Part shown: positions 6,654-13,010 of the stretch, piece by piece
How the letters are laid out: every line of letters begins with the position of its first letter
How positions within the stretch are numbered: the stretch's first letter is position 1
DNA from: an uncultured Collinsella sp.
GTDB taxonomy: Bacteria; Actinomycetota; Coriobacteriia; Coriobacteriales; Coriobacteriaceae
Direction of reading: 5' to 3'
Assembly (NCBI GenBank): GCA_958418185.1
Contig: CATZEP010000028.1
Location: 1-13,560 of the forward strand
Length of the DNA: 13,560 nucleotides
Notes under the pieces: generated by a model
Seen by the model: the letters and a program-made list of their open reading frames with translations, nothing else
Databases searched by the model: none
Told to the model about the DNA's origin: nothing
Program-made: the position numbers and the translations under genes

Positions 6654-8005
6654 CTCGTGATCGTCCTCTCTATCCTGTTCGCTATCTTCACTGCGGGGAC
6701 GTTCGTTTGCCTGGTGCCGCCGGAAGCGAGGATCCTCAGGGCCGCGGCGATGAGCCGCAGCGCCTTCTCGCCGGCCTCGTCCCCCATGTCGCGTCCCCCG
6801 GCGTCCCGCGCGGTCTCCCTGGCGACCAGTGCCGCCATCGCGGCTGCCCGCCCGAGGGCCGGACCGGGCGACGGCGCATGCCTGAAGGCCCGGTCTGCCG
6901 TGGGACATCCCCTGAGGTCTGCCGGCTCGAGGGTCCTGCCGTGCGCGACCTTTCGCGTGAGCCTTTCGAGGCGCGCCTTCGGGATGCAGGCTCGGGCTTC
7001 GGTGGCGAACCCGGCCTCCCTCCGCCTATCCGTCGCCGGGCCGGCTGCCGGGGCGGCGCGTCGCGCCGGTATTTGTTCGCGAATCGGCGTTCTGTCCGGG
7101 ACCATGACTCGCAGTGCCGCGTTCTCGCACCGGAGGCCGAGGTCGGCGGCTGCCTTGCGGGTGTAGACGTCCCGCGCCTCTCCGGTCAGGCACTTGAGGT
7201 CGGCGCACCTCTCGACGGCTTTCCTGTGACGGTCCAGCGCGCCGGCGAGCTCGGGGGAGTCGGAGGCTGCCCGGTCGAGGGCCTCCCTCAGCGCAGCGGA
7301 GGCCTCCGGGTGGAAACGCCTGAGGTGGGCGGCCTCGATCCTTCCGTCCGGCGGCAGCTCGATGTCGAAACGGTTCCGGTTGATGCGGGCGACGGCGTCC
7401 AGCGCCGCCTCCCTCGCGAGGTCGCGCTCGATGTAGGCCTCCCGCAGCAGCGGCACCATGGCCTTCGAGGAGATCTCGAGCCGCGCCGCCTCCATCTTCC
7501 CCTTGGGCAGCAGGGAGTCCCAGTCGCCCGCGCGGTCGACCGTGAGGATGTGGACGTGGTGGCTCGTGCCGTTGACGTGCATCGCCGCGTAGAACTCCAC
7601 GCGGCTCTCGGGCACGCCGGTCATCTCGGAGAAGAGCCTCGGCCACTCGGAGCGCACCAGCGCCTGCCAGGCGTCCAGGCGGTCGAGGCCGGCAGCTGGG
7701 GCGATGTCGTTCGGGACCGTGACGACGGTGGTGAGCACCGCGCCGCCGTTCTGGGCGATTGCGCGCCTCGCCTCCGCCACGGCGACCGGGCCGCCCGCGC
7801 CCCAGAGGCCGCCCGTCGAGCCGGTCCTGTTCGCGGCGTAGGCGGCCAGGCCGTCCACGCCGAGCCTCCTGCCGTCGGCCTCGCTGACCTCGATGACGAC
7901 GCCGCGGCGGGTGCCGGCGTATGCCGCCAGGCCCGCGGCGGTCGCCCTCGCGGACGTCCCCGCGCGGACGACGGAGTGGTTGACGATGACGGGCGGGCTA
8001 GCCAT
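6650..8005 (-). CDS. MobL/MOBP-like relaxase
   Basis: The product is 451 residues. It should nick the element at oriT and pilot the strand during mobilization. The key motif is the histidine cluster AMHVNGTSHHVHILTVD (H143, H149, H150, H152), the metal-binding HxxxxxHxH-type signature of relaxases. It is followed by LLPKGKMEAARLEIS and LLREAYIERDLAREAALD, an arrangement I know from MobL-type relaxases. The nucleophilic residue is most likely one of the early tyrosines (Tyr29 in GLAAYAG or Tyr56 in AAYAANR), but I cannot decide which. The C-terminal half is Arg/Ala-rich, of the DNA-binding and coupling type. Its start overlaps the preceding ribbon-helix-helix gene by eight bases, and its stop overlaps the coupling-protein start, so the three genes form one coupled operon. 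Very high GC distinguishes this module from its surroundings. Confidence 0.85.
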   Translation of the reverse strand: MASPPVIVNHSVVRAGTSARATAAGLAAYAGTRRGVVIEVSEADGRRLGVDGLAAYAANRTGSTGGLWGAGGPVAVAEARRAIAQNGGAVLTTVVTVPNDIAPAAGLDRLDAWQALVRSEWPRLFSEMTGVPESRVEFYAAMHVNGTSHHVHILTVDRAGDWDSLLPKGKMEAARLEISSKAMVPLLREAYIERDLAREAALDAVARINRNRFDIELPPDGRIEAAHLRRFHPEASAALREALDRAASDSPELAGALDRHRKAVERCADLKCLTGEARDVYTRKAAADLGLRCENAALRVMVPDRTPIREQIPARRAAPAAGPATDRRREAGFATEARACIPKARLERLTRKVAHGRTLEPADLRGCPTADRAFRHAPSPGPALGRAAAMAALVARETARDAGGRDMGDEAGEKALRLIAAALRILASGGTRQTNVPAVKIANRIERTITR

Positions 8006-8459
8006 CGGCGCGCTCGCGCGCGTGGAGCTTCACCTCGTCGATTCGGCCGAGTCCGGCGCGGCTGAGCTCGCCGGCCTGCGCGAGGTAGTTCTTCCAGATG
8101 TCCGCGACGGGGACGTCGTCGAGCGAGGCGTAGGAGGCCTTGAGGACGTCGGCCGACATGAGGCCGGCCATGATGGCGGCGGTCATGGGGCGCGAGAGGA
8201 CCGCGGCGATGCGGTCCTCGGTGGCGTCGAGCTTGCGCTCGATATCGAGTGCGGCGACGTCCATCCGCGCGTCGACGACGCAGCGGATGAAGCCCGCGAC
8301 CTCGTTGCCGTAGAGGTCGAGCTCCTCCGCGGCGAGCGCCGAGCACAGGAGCGACCGGATCACATCGCTGACGTTGGACTTGTCGAGCTCGGCCCGCGTC
8401 TTGAGGGCGGTATAGAGCCTTGAATCGAGCTTCACGCTGACTGTTTTAGTTCCGACCAT
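7998..8459 (-). CDS. Ribbon-helix-helix accessory mobilization protein
   Basis: The product is 153 residues. The first 40 residues (KTVSVKLDSRLYTALKTRAE, followed by LDKSNVSDVIRSLLCSAL) form a ribbon-helix-helix DNA-binding fold: an alternating beta strand, then two helices. The remainder is helical and acidic, possibly for oligomerisation or relaxase contact. AAGGAGG lies four bases before the ATG. Its position directly before and overlapping the relaxase gene is that of MobC-like or other relaxosome accessory proteins, which bind near oriT and often repress their own operon. The palindromic sequence in the 52 bases upstream is a natural operator candidate. It could alternatively be a plain operon repressor. 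Confidence 0.75.
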   Translation of the reverse strand: MVGTKTVSVKLDSRLYTALKTRAELDKSNVSDVIRSLLCSALAAEELDLYGNEVAGFIRCVVDARMDVAALDIERKLDATEDRIAAVLSRPMTAAIMAGLMSADVLKASYASLDDVPVADIWKNYLAQAGELSRAGLGRIDEVKLHARERADG

Positions 8460-8512
8460 AGGGCCTCCTTATAACAAAGAGGGGCCTCTCGGACCCCATG
8501 TAATGGTCGTTT
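8460..8512. promoter_or_regulatory. Palindromic intergenic site between xis-like and RHH genes
   Basis: The spacer contains AGAGG-GG-CCTCT (8478-8489) and the related words GGGCCTCC at 8461 and GGACCCC at 8491. Read on the minus strand, GGGG...CCCC followed by TCTTTG could also act as a weak terminator or attenuator for the upstream small gene. It lies directly before the ribbon-helix-helix gene and is a candidate operator or oriT-proximal site for its product. Confidence 0.4.
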
Positions 8513-8755
8513 TTAATTGATGTTGGTTGACGGGCATTCAGTTCGGTCGATAGTGACTCCGATATAGCTGAGCACGCTGTCGCGGTTGATTCGCCATAAC
8601 TTGCCGCACTTCACGGCTTTGAACGTCCCGTTCTGGCAGAGGCGATAGACAGAGCGATCGCTGATGCCGAGCAGGTGCGCGACCGGCAGCGGATCGACGA
8701 TATCCGGCATACTGCGGAAGTCGTCGACTCCGATACGCTTTTCTTTGAATTTCAT
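8513..8755 (-). CDS. Excisionase-family helix-turn-helix DNA-binding protein
   Basis: The product is 80 residues. The segment PLPVAHLLGISDRSVYRLCQ followed by NGTFKAVKCGKLWRINRDSV is the winged-helix pattern of the excisionase (Xis/MerR-like) DNA-binding family: a helix-turn-helix with the LLGIS-R-VYRL core, then the KxG-xWRI wing and a DSVLSYI end. The start is well supported by AAGGAG six bases upstream. It probably bends the attachment-site DNA to favour excision by the integrase and may also regulate the mobilization operon that follows 53 bases downstream. It is read in the same direction as the integrase but separated from it by a terminator, so it likely has its own promoter. Confidence 0.8.
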   Translation of the reverse strand: MKFKEKRIGVDDFRSMPDIVDPLPVAHLLGISDRSVYRLCQNGTFKAVKCGKLWRINRDSVLSYIGVTIDRTECPSTNIN

Positions 8756-8882
8756 TTTGGTCTCCTTTCTGGAATTTGCCGATTTCTCTTATTTCGCAGT
8801 CTGACACGCCGCTGCCGGCATTCGTCAAAGTACGGTCAGGGCGGACGCTATGGACAAAAAAGACGTTGAAGGGTCGAGGCAA
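8756..8882. other. Leader region of the excisionase-like gene
   Basis: This 127-base segment between the integrase terminator and the excisionase-like gene must hold the promoter of that gene, because the integrase transcript ends before it. On the minus strand a TTGACG occurs near 8831, but no convincing -10 box at the right distance could be fixed. A minus-strand frame through this part runs into the gene in another phase and is not credible. Confidence 0.35.
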
Positions 8883-8911
8883 CAAGAAAAGGCCCGGTTA
8901 AAGCCGGGCCT
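8883..8911 (-). terminator. Intrinsic terminator of the integrase gene
   Basis: On the minus strand GGCCCGG (from 8910 down to 8904), a 6-base loop and CCGGGCC (down to 8891) form a stem that is followed by TTTTCTTG. It lies about 40 bases after the integrase stop codon and isolates integrase expression from the mobilization operon. Confidence 0.8.
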
Positions 8912-8950
8912 CCGAGCCACTGTTGACTTCTTTGCTTGCGACGAAGCAAA

Positions 8951-10156
8951 TCACTCTTTATATAAGCGTCCAAGAGTTCTCATAGCCGATGCGGTGGCTA
9001 CTGGGTCGGCGCTGGCGTATCTGTCGAGTGTCATCGACGCCTTCGAGTGCCCCATGAGGCTTGCGAGAGTCCTCGGGTCGATTCCGTTGGAAACGGCGTA
9101 CGTTGCAAAACTGTGCCTGAGGTCGTGGAAGGTGACGGTGTTCTTGTTCAAGACACCATGGAGCTTCAAGGCCTTTGCCAGGGCCCGCCAAGCGTCGTTG
9201 ATCCTGGGCGGTTTCAAGAAGGAGCCGTCCGGAAAGCCGAGGACAAACAGTTCGTCGCTGAACTCAACGCCCAGATTCGCGCATTCGGACTTCATGTCGG
9301 CCTCGCGCTTCGCAAGGTCTTTCATAAGGTCTTTCGGGCAGTTGGGGATAGCGCGCCGGCTGCTAATGCTCTTGGGGCCCTTGATATAGAACTCGTTATC
9401 TGTGTGCCCAATCGCGGCCTCGACTCGGATCGTTGAGGATTTAAAGTCCACGTTTTTCCATTTCAGGGCGCAAAGCTCGCCGCGCCGCAATCCCGTGTAG
9501 AGCGCTATCTTGGCTGCAAGCATCGCTGGGATATCTATGGAGGCGTTCAGAGTGTTCAAGACCCTGGTTCGCTCTTTGGTTGTAAGCGAATTCGGTAGAC
9601 CGTAGTTCGCGTCTTCGTTTTTGGGGACTTTTGCCCAAGAGGCCACGTTTTCGTCAATCCATTTCTTTCGCATTCCATATTTGAGCGAGCCTCGTAACAA
9701 CCGTAGGGAATTGCAGGCGGTGGACCGTGCGTGGGTTGAGGCGATCGCCGTTATCCATTCCTGAACATCCTCTTCCGTAAGGTCTTCCAATGGGACATCA
9801 CCGAGATACGGTTCGATATTCCGGCGGAGCATGCCGTGGTATCCGGTCGCCGTGGAGCGCGCGACGTCCGCGCACTCGATATCGATATAGCATGTCACGA
9901 GCTTTGAAACGGTGATACCAAGCCCCTTGGGTTTAGCTGCTTCTGCGGTGGCCTTCTCATTGAGAGATGCGCGGATGGATTCGGCCTCGAGCATGGCGGC
10001 ATCGCGATGCTTATGGCTTCTGCCTTTATCGCGCCCTCGATGTTCCAAGAGCTGAGTCTTCTTATGCCAGATGCCGTTCTCCAAATAGGGGAACTGTGCG
10101 CGCCAGCGGTCGTCCTTAAACTTATAAATAGACGAGGTGGTGTATTTCTCTTCCAT
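8951..10156 (-). CDS. int: Tyrosine recombinase (site-specific integrase)
   Basis: The product is 401 residues and catalyses integration and excision of the element. The N-terminal part (about 10-60) is an AP2-like arm-binding domain (YKFKDDRWRAQFPYLENGIW). Residues 80-180 are the SAM-like core-binding domain (YIDIECADVARSTATGYHGM). The catalytic domain follows, with R224 in TGLRRGELCALKW, the strand Lys about K262 in PKSISSRRAIP, H344/R347 in FHDLRHSFAT, H370 in LMGHSK and the nucleophile Y380 in LDRYA. All six positions are present and the length is standard for Tn916-like and phage-like integrases. The start has GGAGG just upstream. Three phased GTGTGCAA repeats and a tRNA fragment follow within 200 bases on the 5' side of the gene, the usual layout of an integrase at the attR end. 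Confidence 0.92.
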   Translation of the reverse strand: MEEKYTTSSIYKFKDDRWRAQFPYLENGIWHKKTQLLEHRGRDKGRSHKHRDAAMLEAESIRASLNEKATAEAAKPKGLGITVSKLVTCYIDIECADVARSTATGYHGMLRRNIEPYLGDVPLEDLTEEDVQEWITAIASTHARSTACNSLRLLRGSLKYGMRKKWIDENVASWAKVPKNEDANYGLPNSLTTKERTRVLNTLNASIDIPAMLAAKIALYTGLRRGELCALKWKNVDFKSSTIRVEAAIGHTDNEFYIKGPKSISSRRAIPNCPKDLMKDLAKREADMKSECANLGVEFSDELFVLGFPDGSFLKPPRINDAWRALAKALKLHGVLNKNTVTFHDLRHSFATYAVSNGIDPRTLASLMGHSKASMTLDRYASADPVATASAMRTLGRLYKE

Positions 10157-10165
10157 TGTCCCTCC

Positions 10166-10196
10166 GTGTGCAATCGCGTGTGCAATGAGTGTGCAA
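10166..10196 (+). repeat. Three phased GTGTGCAA repeats (putative integrase arm-type sites)
   Basis: GTGTGCAA occurs at 10166-10173, 10178-10185 and 10189-10196, spaced 12 and 11 bases, i.e. about one helical turn. The array lies in the integrase leader, 115-145 bases from the tRNA attachment core. This fits arm-type binding sites for the N-terminal domain of the integrase, and occupancy could also repress the integrase gene. Confidence 0.65.
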
Positions 10197-10209
10197 TTTG
10201 ACTGTTTCG

Positions 10210-10232
10210 GAGACGTCTCAAGTGAGACTATA
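10210..10232 (-). promoter_or_regulatory. Putative integrase promoter element with overlapping palindromes
   Basis: On the minus strand TATAGT (10232-10227) is a good -10 box about 70 bases before the integrase start; no clear -35 was found. It overlaps a TCTCA-AG-TGAGA inverted repeat (10216-10227) and adjoins the perfect palindrome GAGACGTCTC (10210-10219). A repressor bound here would control the integrase. Confidence 0.4.
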
Positions 10233-10310
10233 AGCGGAAAACGAAAGAAAAAGGCGAGGTTACGGTCGCTATAGTCGCAGATGGACGCTATTAACCAGAA
10301 TGGAAAACGA

Positions 10311-10353
10311 TGTAATCAGTGGGTTGCAGGTTCGATTCCTGTCACTGGCTCCA
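10311..10353 (+). pseudogene. tRNA-Thr(UGU) 3' half, attR-like integration scar
   Basis: The sequence starts TGTAATCAGTGGGTTGCAGG and ends CACTGGC-T-CCA. It contains, in order, anticodon positions 34-36 (TGT), A37-A38, the 3' strand of the anticodon stem (TCAGT), a 5-base variable loop, the T arm (GCAGG-TTCGATT-CCTGT), the acceptor 3' strand CACTGGC, discriminator T and CCA. To the left the sequence no longer fits a tRNA: the base before the anticodon is A instead of the invariant U33, and no 5' half is found. The break in the anticodon loop is a classic tyrosine-integrase crossover point. UGU assigns it to threonine. Confidence 0.8.
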
Positions 10354-10362
10354 TGAGAGTTT

Positions 10363-10401
10363 CGGGCTCTGTTCCCTTGTGGGACAGGGCCCGTTTCTTA
10401 T
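10363..10401 (+). terminator. Native intrinsic terminator of the tRNA-Thr gene
   Basis: CGGGCTCTGTTCC (10363-10375), loop CTTGT, and GGGACAGGGCCCG (10381-10393) form a 13-bp stem with two G-T pairs, followed by TTTCTTAT. It stands 10 bases after the CCA, as expected for the terminator that belonged to the original tRNA gene, so the sequence here is ancestral flank rather than element. Confidence 0.85.
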
Positions 10402-10408
10402 GTGTGCC

Positions 10409-10525
10409 GGAATCGAACCTGCGAGGGCGCGAGCGTCAAGCGAACGCAGAGCGTTCGTAGCGAGCGGGCGAGGATGCCGGCAGGCATCCGAAGCCGGAGC
10501 GGATTCGCGAAGCGAATACGCGGAC
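10409..10525. repeat. Hairpin-rich intergenic repeat with an inverted tRNA T-arm copy
   Basis: GGAATCGAACCTGC (10409-10422) is the exact reverse complement of the T-arm word at 10326-10339. It is followed by three short hairpins: CGAACGC-aga-GCGTTCG (10441-10457), GGATGCC-ggca-GGCATCC (10472-10489) and ATTCGC-gaa-GCGAAT (10503-10517). Their centres are about 30 bases apart. A plus-strand open frame runs through this segment but its product is low-complexity and not a credible protein. It looks like a REP/BIME-type palindromic unit inserted next to the tRNA end. Confidence 0.55.
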
Positions 10526-10547
10526 TTCCTGTCACTGGATCCATGAG
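10526..10547 (+). repeat. Second copy of the tRNA-Thr 3' end (secondary attachment scar)
   Basis: These 22 bases match 10336-10357 at 21 of 22 positions (T-arm 3' strand, acceptor strand, CCA and the following TGAG); the one change turns GGCTCC into GGATCC. It is followed by its own terminator-like hairpin and a TGCAA array. It reads as a leftover of a second integration event at the same tRNA. Confidence 0.65.
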
Positions 10548-10552
10548 TTTCC

Positions 10553-10590
10553 GCAGGTCAGAGGCGATATAGCCTCTGATCCTGCTTTCT
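10553..10590 (+). terminator. Terminator-like hairpin after the second tRNA-end copy
   Basis: GCAGG-t-CAGAGGC (10553-10565), loop GATATA, and GCCTCTG-at-CCTGC (10572-10585) form a 12-bp stem with one internal bulge, followed by TTTCT. Its sequence differs from the first tRNA terminator, so it was not produced by simple duplication of the 10363-10401 hairpin. Confidence 0.65.
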
Positions 10591-10591
10591 C

Positions 10592-10620
10592 ATGCAACAG
10601 CTCGTGCAATAAACATGCAA
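10592..10620 (+). repeat. Second TGCAA triplet array (putative arm-type sites)
   Basis: ATGCAA (10592-10597), GTGCAA (10604-10609) and ATGCAA (10615-10620) are spaced 12 and 11 bases, the same spacing as the GTGTGCAA array in the integrase leader. A fourth CATGCAA is near 10683. The array lies 45-75 bases right of the second tRNA-end copy. Confidence 0.55.
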
Positions 10621-10942
10621 CAATTAAATCGAAATTGTACTTGGATGTGTCTTGTGACCGATAGTCATTGTCAATAAACGCATGCAATGAAGCGGGAAAA
10701 GCCAAGATTGCAGTTGCTGTCTCCATTAGAGTTTTTTGGCTTTGTCTCTAAAACTGGGATAGGGTGGAAAGTGACCAAGGCGCTGAGAGCTCCGATGCTG
10801 CTTCTCGAAAGACCGTGCGCCGTGCACGGCTCTCTTTCCTGTAGCCCATGGGTATTACTATGGTTTAGATTTAATTCGGCGTGAGAGGTCAAGAGCGACA
10901 AGGATTTCCCGTCGTTTGTGAGCAAGCCGGTTGAAAGGACTC
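10621..10942. other. Gene-free stretch before the GmrSD-type gene
   Basis: This AT-richer stretch of 322 bases shows no convincing gene on either strand. It contains the palindrome GCCGTGCACGGC (10819-10830), a T6 run near 10733, and an AT-rich part (GGTTTAGATTTAATTC, about 10861-10876) that may hold the -10 region of the downstream gene. No -35 box could be assigned with confidence. Confidence 0.4.
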
Positions 10943-12796
10943 ATGATGATTAATAACGTAGAGGACCCAACGGTTGCCAATATTTTGTCGACCGATATGC
11001 TAAAAATCTATGACATTCCTCGTTACCAGCGCGAATACACTTGGAATCAGCGCGACTGGGCGAATCTCTATGACGATATCACCCAAAACGACGCCGGCTA
11101 CTTTCTGGGCTCGTTTATTGTCGTGAACGGGACTGTGAATTCCAAGATGGATACCATTCACTATGAAGTTATCGATGGCCAGCAACGCCTGACGACGCTC
11201 AGTCTTCTCCTTGCTGCCCTCTATACTCGCATCATGGAGCATAAGGATTCTATCGATGACGACATGATGTTGGACGATATCCGACCCCTGCGCAATCGTC
11301 TGATCTTGAAATCTGACAAGTCAATGACACGCGTTATTCCTCAGGTTCAGAATCATAATCTTGAGGATTACCGCTGGATCTTGAAGGAACATATCGGCCT
11401 AGATGCGGTTGTGCAAAAGCCGAAGTTCCTTGGTCTAAGAAAGATGTCTAAGGCATTCAACTATTTTTACGATCGACTGGGTGAGGACGTTGGGGGCAGG
11501 GATGGAATCGAGTGCGTTCGCTGCCTCCTTGATATCTGCAGGTTGGTGTGCTCAGCGGTCGTGGTCCAGATTACCGTCGATAGCCATGCTGACGCCTACA
11601 CCTTGTTCGCGTCCCTTAACAACCGCGGTGTTCCCTTGAGCGCCGTTGACCTTATCAAGAACATGCTTCTCGGCAAGGTTGCCGGGGTGGATGACGGACA
11701 GCTCAACTATTACTTTGAACGCTGGCAGGAAGTGCTCCACAATCTCGGCGATGACTACAAGACGCAGGAGCGCTTCTTCCGCCAGAACTACGACGCCTTC
11801 CGCCGGGAGGTGAACAAGCCATTTATCGGCGAATCTGGTTCCCAGCTTCCCCTCGGATCCGTTGCCACGCGTTCCAACCTTCTGAAAATCTACGAGAAGC
11901 GGATGGAATCTGATGACGGCGCCCTTAAGGTGTTGGACGAGCTGACTGAGAATTCCGCACTTTACTCGAGGATCATTGGGCTCGATCAAGAGAGCCCGGA
12001 TTCCGAACTTTCGCATCAGCTTTTGGAGCTTTCGAGAGCGCAGGGCGTTGCATCTTACCTGATGCTGCTGTTCCTCTTCAAGAAGCAGAACCAGTTGGAG
12101 CTAAAAGACGAAACCCTCGCGCTTCTTGTGAAGCTCCTCGTCTGCTTCTTTGTCCGGCGCAACCTCACCGATACGCCTCCCACACGTGACCTTGAGAGGC
12201 TCTTCATCAGTATTTGTGAGAGCCTCGAAAGCGAGGGTCTCAAGGGCGTTGCAGCCGCGGAGTACATCAAGAAGCGCCTCGTCGACGTGTCTGCCAGTGA
12301 CGCTTCCTTCAAAGAACGTCTTGAGGGGCCGATTTACGACGTCAATCCCGATATGACGCGCTACATCCTTACTGTTATTGCATCTCCGAGCGTTACGAAA
12401 GAGATGAAGCCACTTTGGGAACGATACGCCTCCGGAAACTACGTCTGGACAATCGAGCACATCTTCCCGCAGGGCAAGAACATTCCAGATGAATGGGTGA
12501 AGATGGTTGCAGACGGCGACATGTCTAAGGCGGTTGAGGTACAGGAGAAACAGGTTCACACGCTTGGAAATCTAACCATCACCGGGTATAACTCAAAGCT
12601 GAGCAACATGCCCTTTGTGACCAAGCGAGATCGCAAAGATGTCTACGGGGCAAATGTCGGATACCGCAATGGATTGAACCTAAACGACGAGTTGGTAAAC
12701 ACGGATACCTGGACCGGCGAGCAGATTCAGAAGCGCACAGACAAGCTCGTAGGACTCACTTTGAAAGCTTTTGACTTTGACGAGATTAAGTTCTAG
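10943..12796 (+). CDS. GmrSD-type restriction protein (DUF262-DUF1524)
   Basis: The product is 617 residues from the ATG at 10943; AAAGGA lies three bases upstream, or six from the adjacent ATG at 10946, which may be the true start. A TTG at 10931 overlaps the ribosome-binding sequence and is unlikely. The N-terminal DUF262 (GmrS-like, ParB-fold NTPase) shows IPRYQREYTWN (25-35), FLGSFIVVN, VIDGQQRLTTLSLLLAAL (DGQQR at 78-82) and FASLNNRGVPLSAVDLIKN (222-240). The C-terminal DUF1524 (GmrD-like, His-Me/HNH nuclease) shows WTIEHIFPQ with E505-H506 and GNLTITGYNSKLSN from G542. Both halves are complete, so the enzyme looks intact. Family members are type IV enzymes that cleave modified (for example glucosylated hydroxymethylcytosine) phage DNA in an NTP-dependent way. 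It stands alone, without a partner gene, in a repeat-rich intergenic setting beyond the attachment scar. Confidence 0.9.
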   Translation: MMINNVEDPTVANILSTDMLKIYDIPRYQREYTWNQRDWANLYDDITQNDAGYFLGSFIVVNGTVNSKMDTIHYEVIDGQQRLTTLSLLLAALYTRIMEHKDSIDDDMMLDDIRPLRNRLILKSDKSMTRVIPQVQNHNLEDYRWILKEHIGLDAVVQKPKFLGLRKMSKAFNYFYDRLGEDVGGRDGIECVRCLLDICRLVCSAVVVQITVDSHADAYTLFASLNNRGVPLSAVDLIKNMLLGKVAGVDDGQLNYYFERWQEVLHNLGDDYKTQERFFRQNYDAFRREVNKPFIGESGSQLPLGSVATRSNLLKIYEKRMESDDGALKVLDELTENSALYSRIIGLDQESPDSELSHQLLELSRAQGVASYLMLLFLFKKQNQLELKDETLALLVKLLVCFFVRRNLTDTPPTRDLERLFISICESLESEGLKGVAAAEYIKKRLVDVSASDASFKERLEGPIYDVNPDMTRYILTVIASPSVTKEMKPLWERYASGNYVWTIEHIFPQGKNIPDEWVKMVADGDMSKAVEVQEKQVHTLGNLTITGYNSKLSNMPFVTKRDRKDVYGANVGYRNGLNLNDELVNTDTWTGEQIQKRTDKLVGLTLKAFDFDEIKF

Positions 12797-12842
12797 TGAC
12801 CAACAGCAAATATCTTGGGGGCGTTCAGGCCAAACGATTCAA

Positions 12843-12978
12843 TCTCAATCTGTAACATCTAGACCGGTATTTGTCTCCAAGCTGTTACAGATTGAGATGT
12901 TAAGACGAGTTGTGCGGGGAATGTCTCGATCTGTAACAGATAGGGGAGAAAATGTTCTCTAAATGTTACAGATAGAGA
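12843..12978. repeat. Four alternating 15-nt motifs at 40-nt period
   Basis: TCTCAATCTGTAACA (12843-12857), its exact complement TGTTACAGATTGAGA (12883-12897), TCTCGATCTGTAACA (12924-12938) and TGTTACAGATAGAGA (12964-12978) alternate in orientation with starts spaced 40, 41 and 40 bases. Each neighbouring pair can form a 15-16-bp stem with a 25-26-base loop. It is not a CRISPR array because orientation alternates and the repeats are too short. It lies 47 bases after the restriction gene. Confidence 0.8.
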
Positions 12979-13010
12979 CAAAGGCGGGAGCGGACCCAGC
13001 CGTTTACCTT

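Larger units (their letters stand above)
1..10353. mobile_element. Integrative mobilizable element inserted in tRNA-Thr (right end; left end outside window)
   Basis: The right boundary is the tRNA 3' fragment at 10311-10353 with the integrase just inside. Because the fragment is the 3' half of a plus-strand tRNA, the element must extend to the left, and the reconstituted tRNA-Thr should stand at the far left end. No second copy of the attachment sequence was found between 1 and 10310, so the left end is outside the window. Core functions are integrase, excisionase-like protein, RHH protein, relaxase and coupling ATPase. Cargo to the left includes restriction genes and the SOS-like pair. No secretion-channel genes are visible. 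Membership of the leftmost 4 kb is inferred and could instead reflect nested elements. Confidence 0.6.

Noticed and set aside
6654..6908. 85-codon N-terminal extension of the coupling protein
   Set aside because: It overlaps the relaxase coding sequence in another phase, is Arg/Gly-rich, and the ATGA overlap gives a better start at 6653.
6707..8065. Plus-strand open frame opposite the relaxase gene
   Set aside because: Antisense shadow in very GC-rich DNA; no motif, while the minus strand carries the relaxase histidine cluster.
8538..8885. 115-codon minus-strand frame overlapping the excisionase-like gene
   Set aside because: It is out of phase with the well-supported gene and has no recognisable domain.
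10319..10546. Plus-strand open frame of 75 codons across the tRNA end
   Set aside because: It translates a tRNA fragment, a terminator and hairpin repeats, so it is spurious.
12843..12978. CRISPR array
   Set aside because: Regular period but alternating orientation, only 15 conserved bases per unit, and no cas genes.
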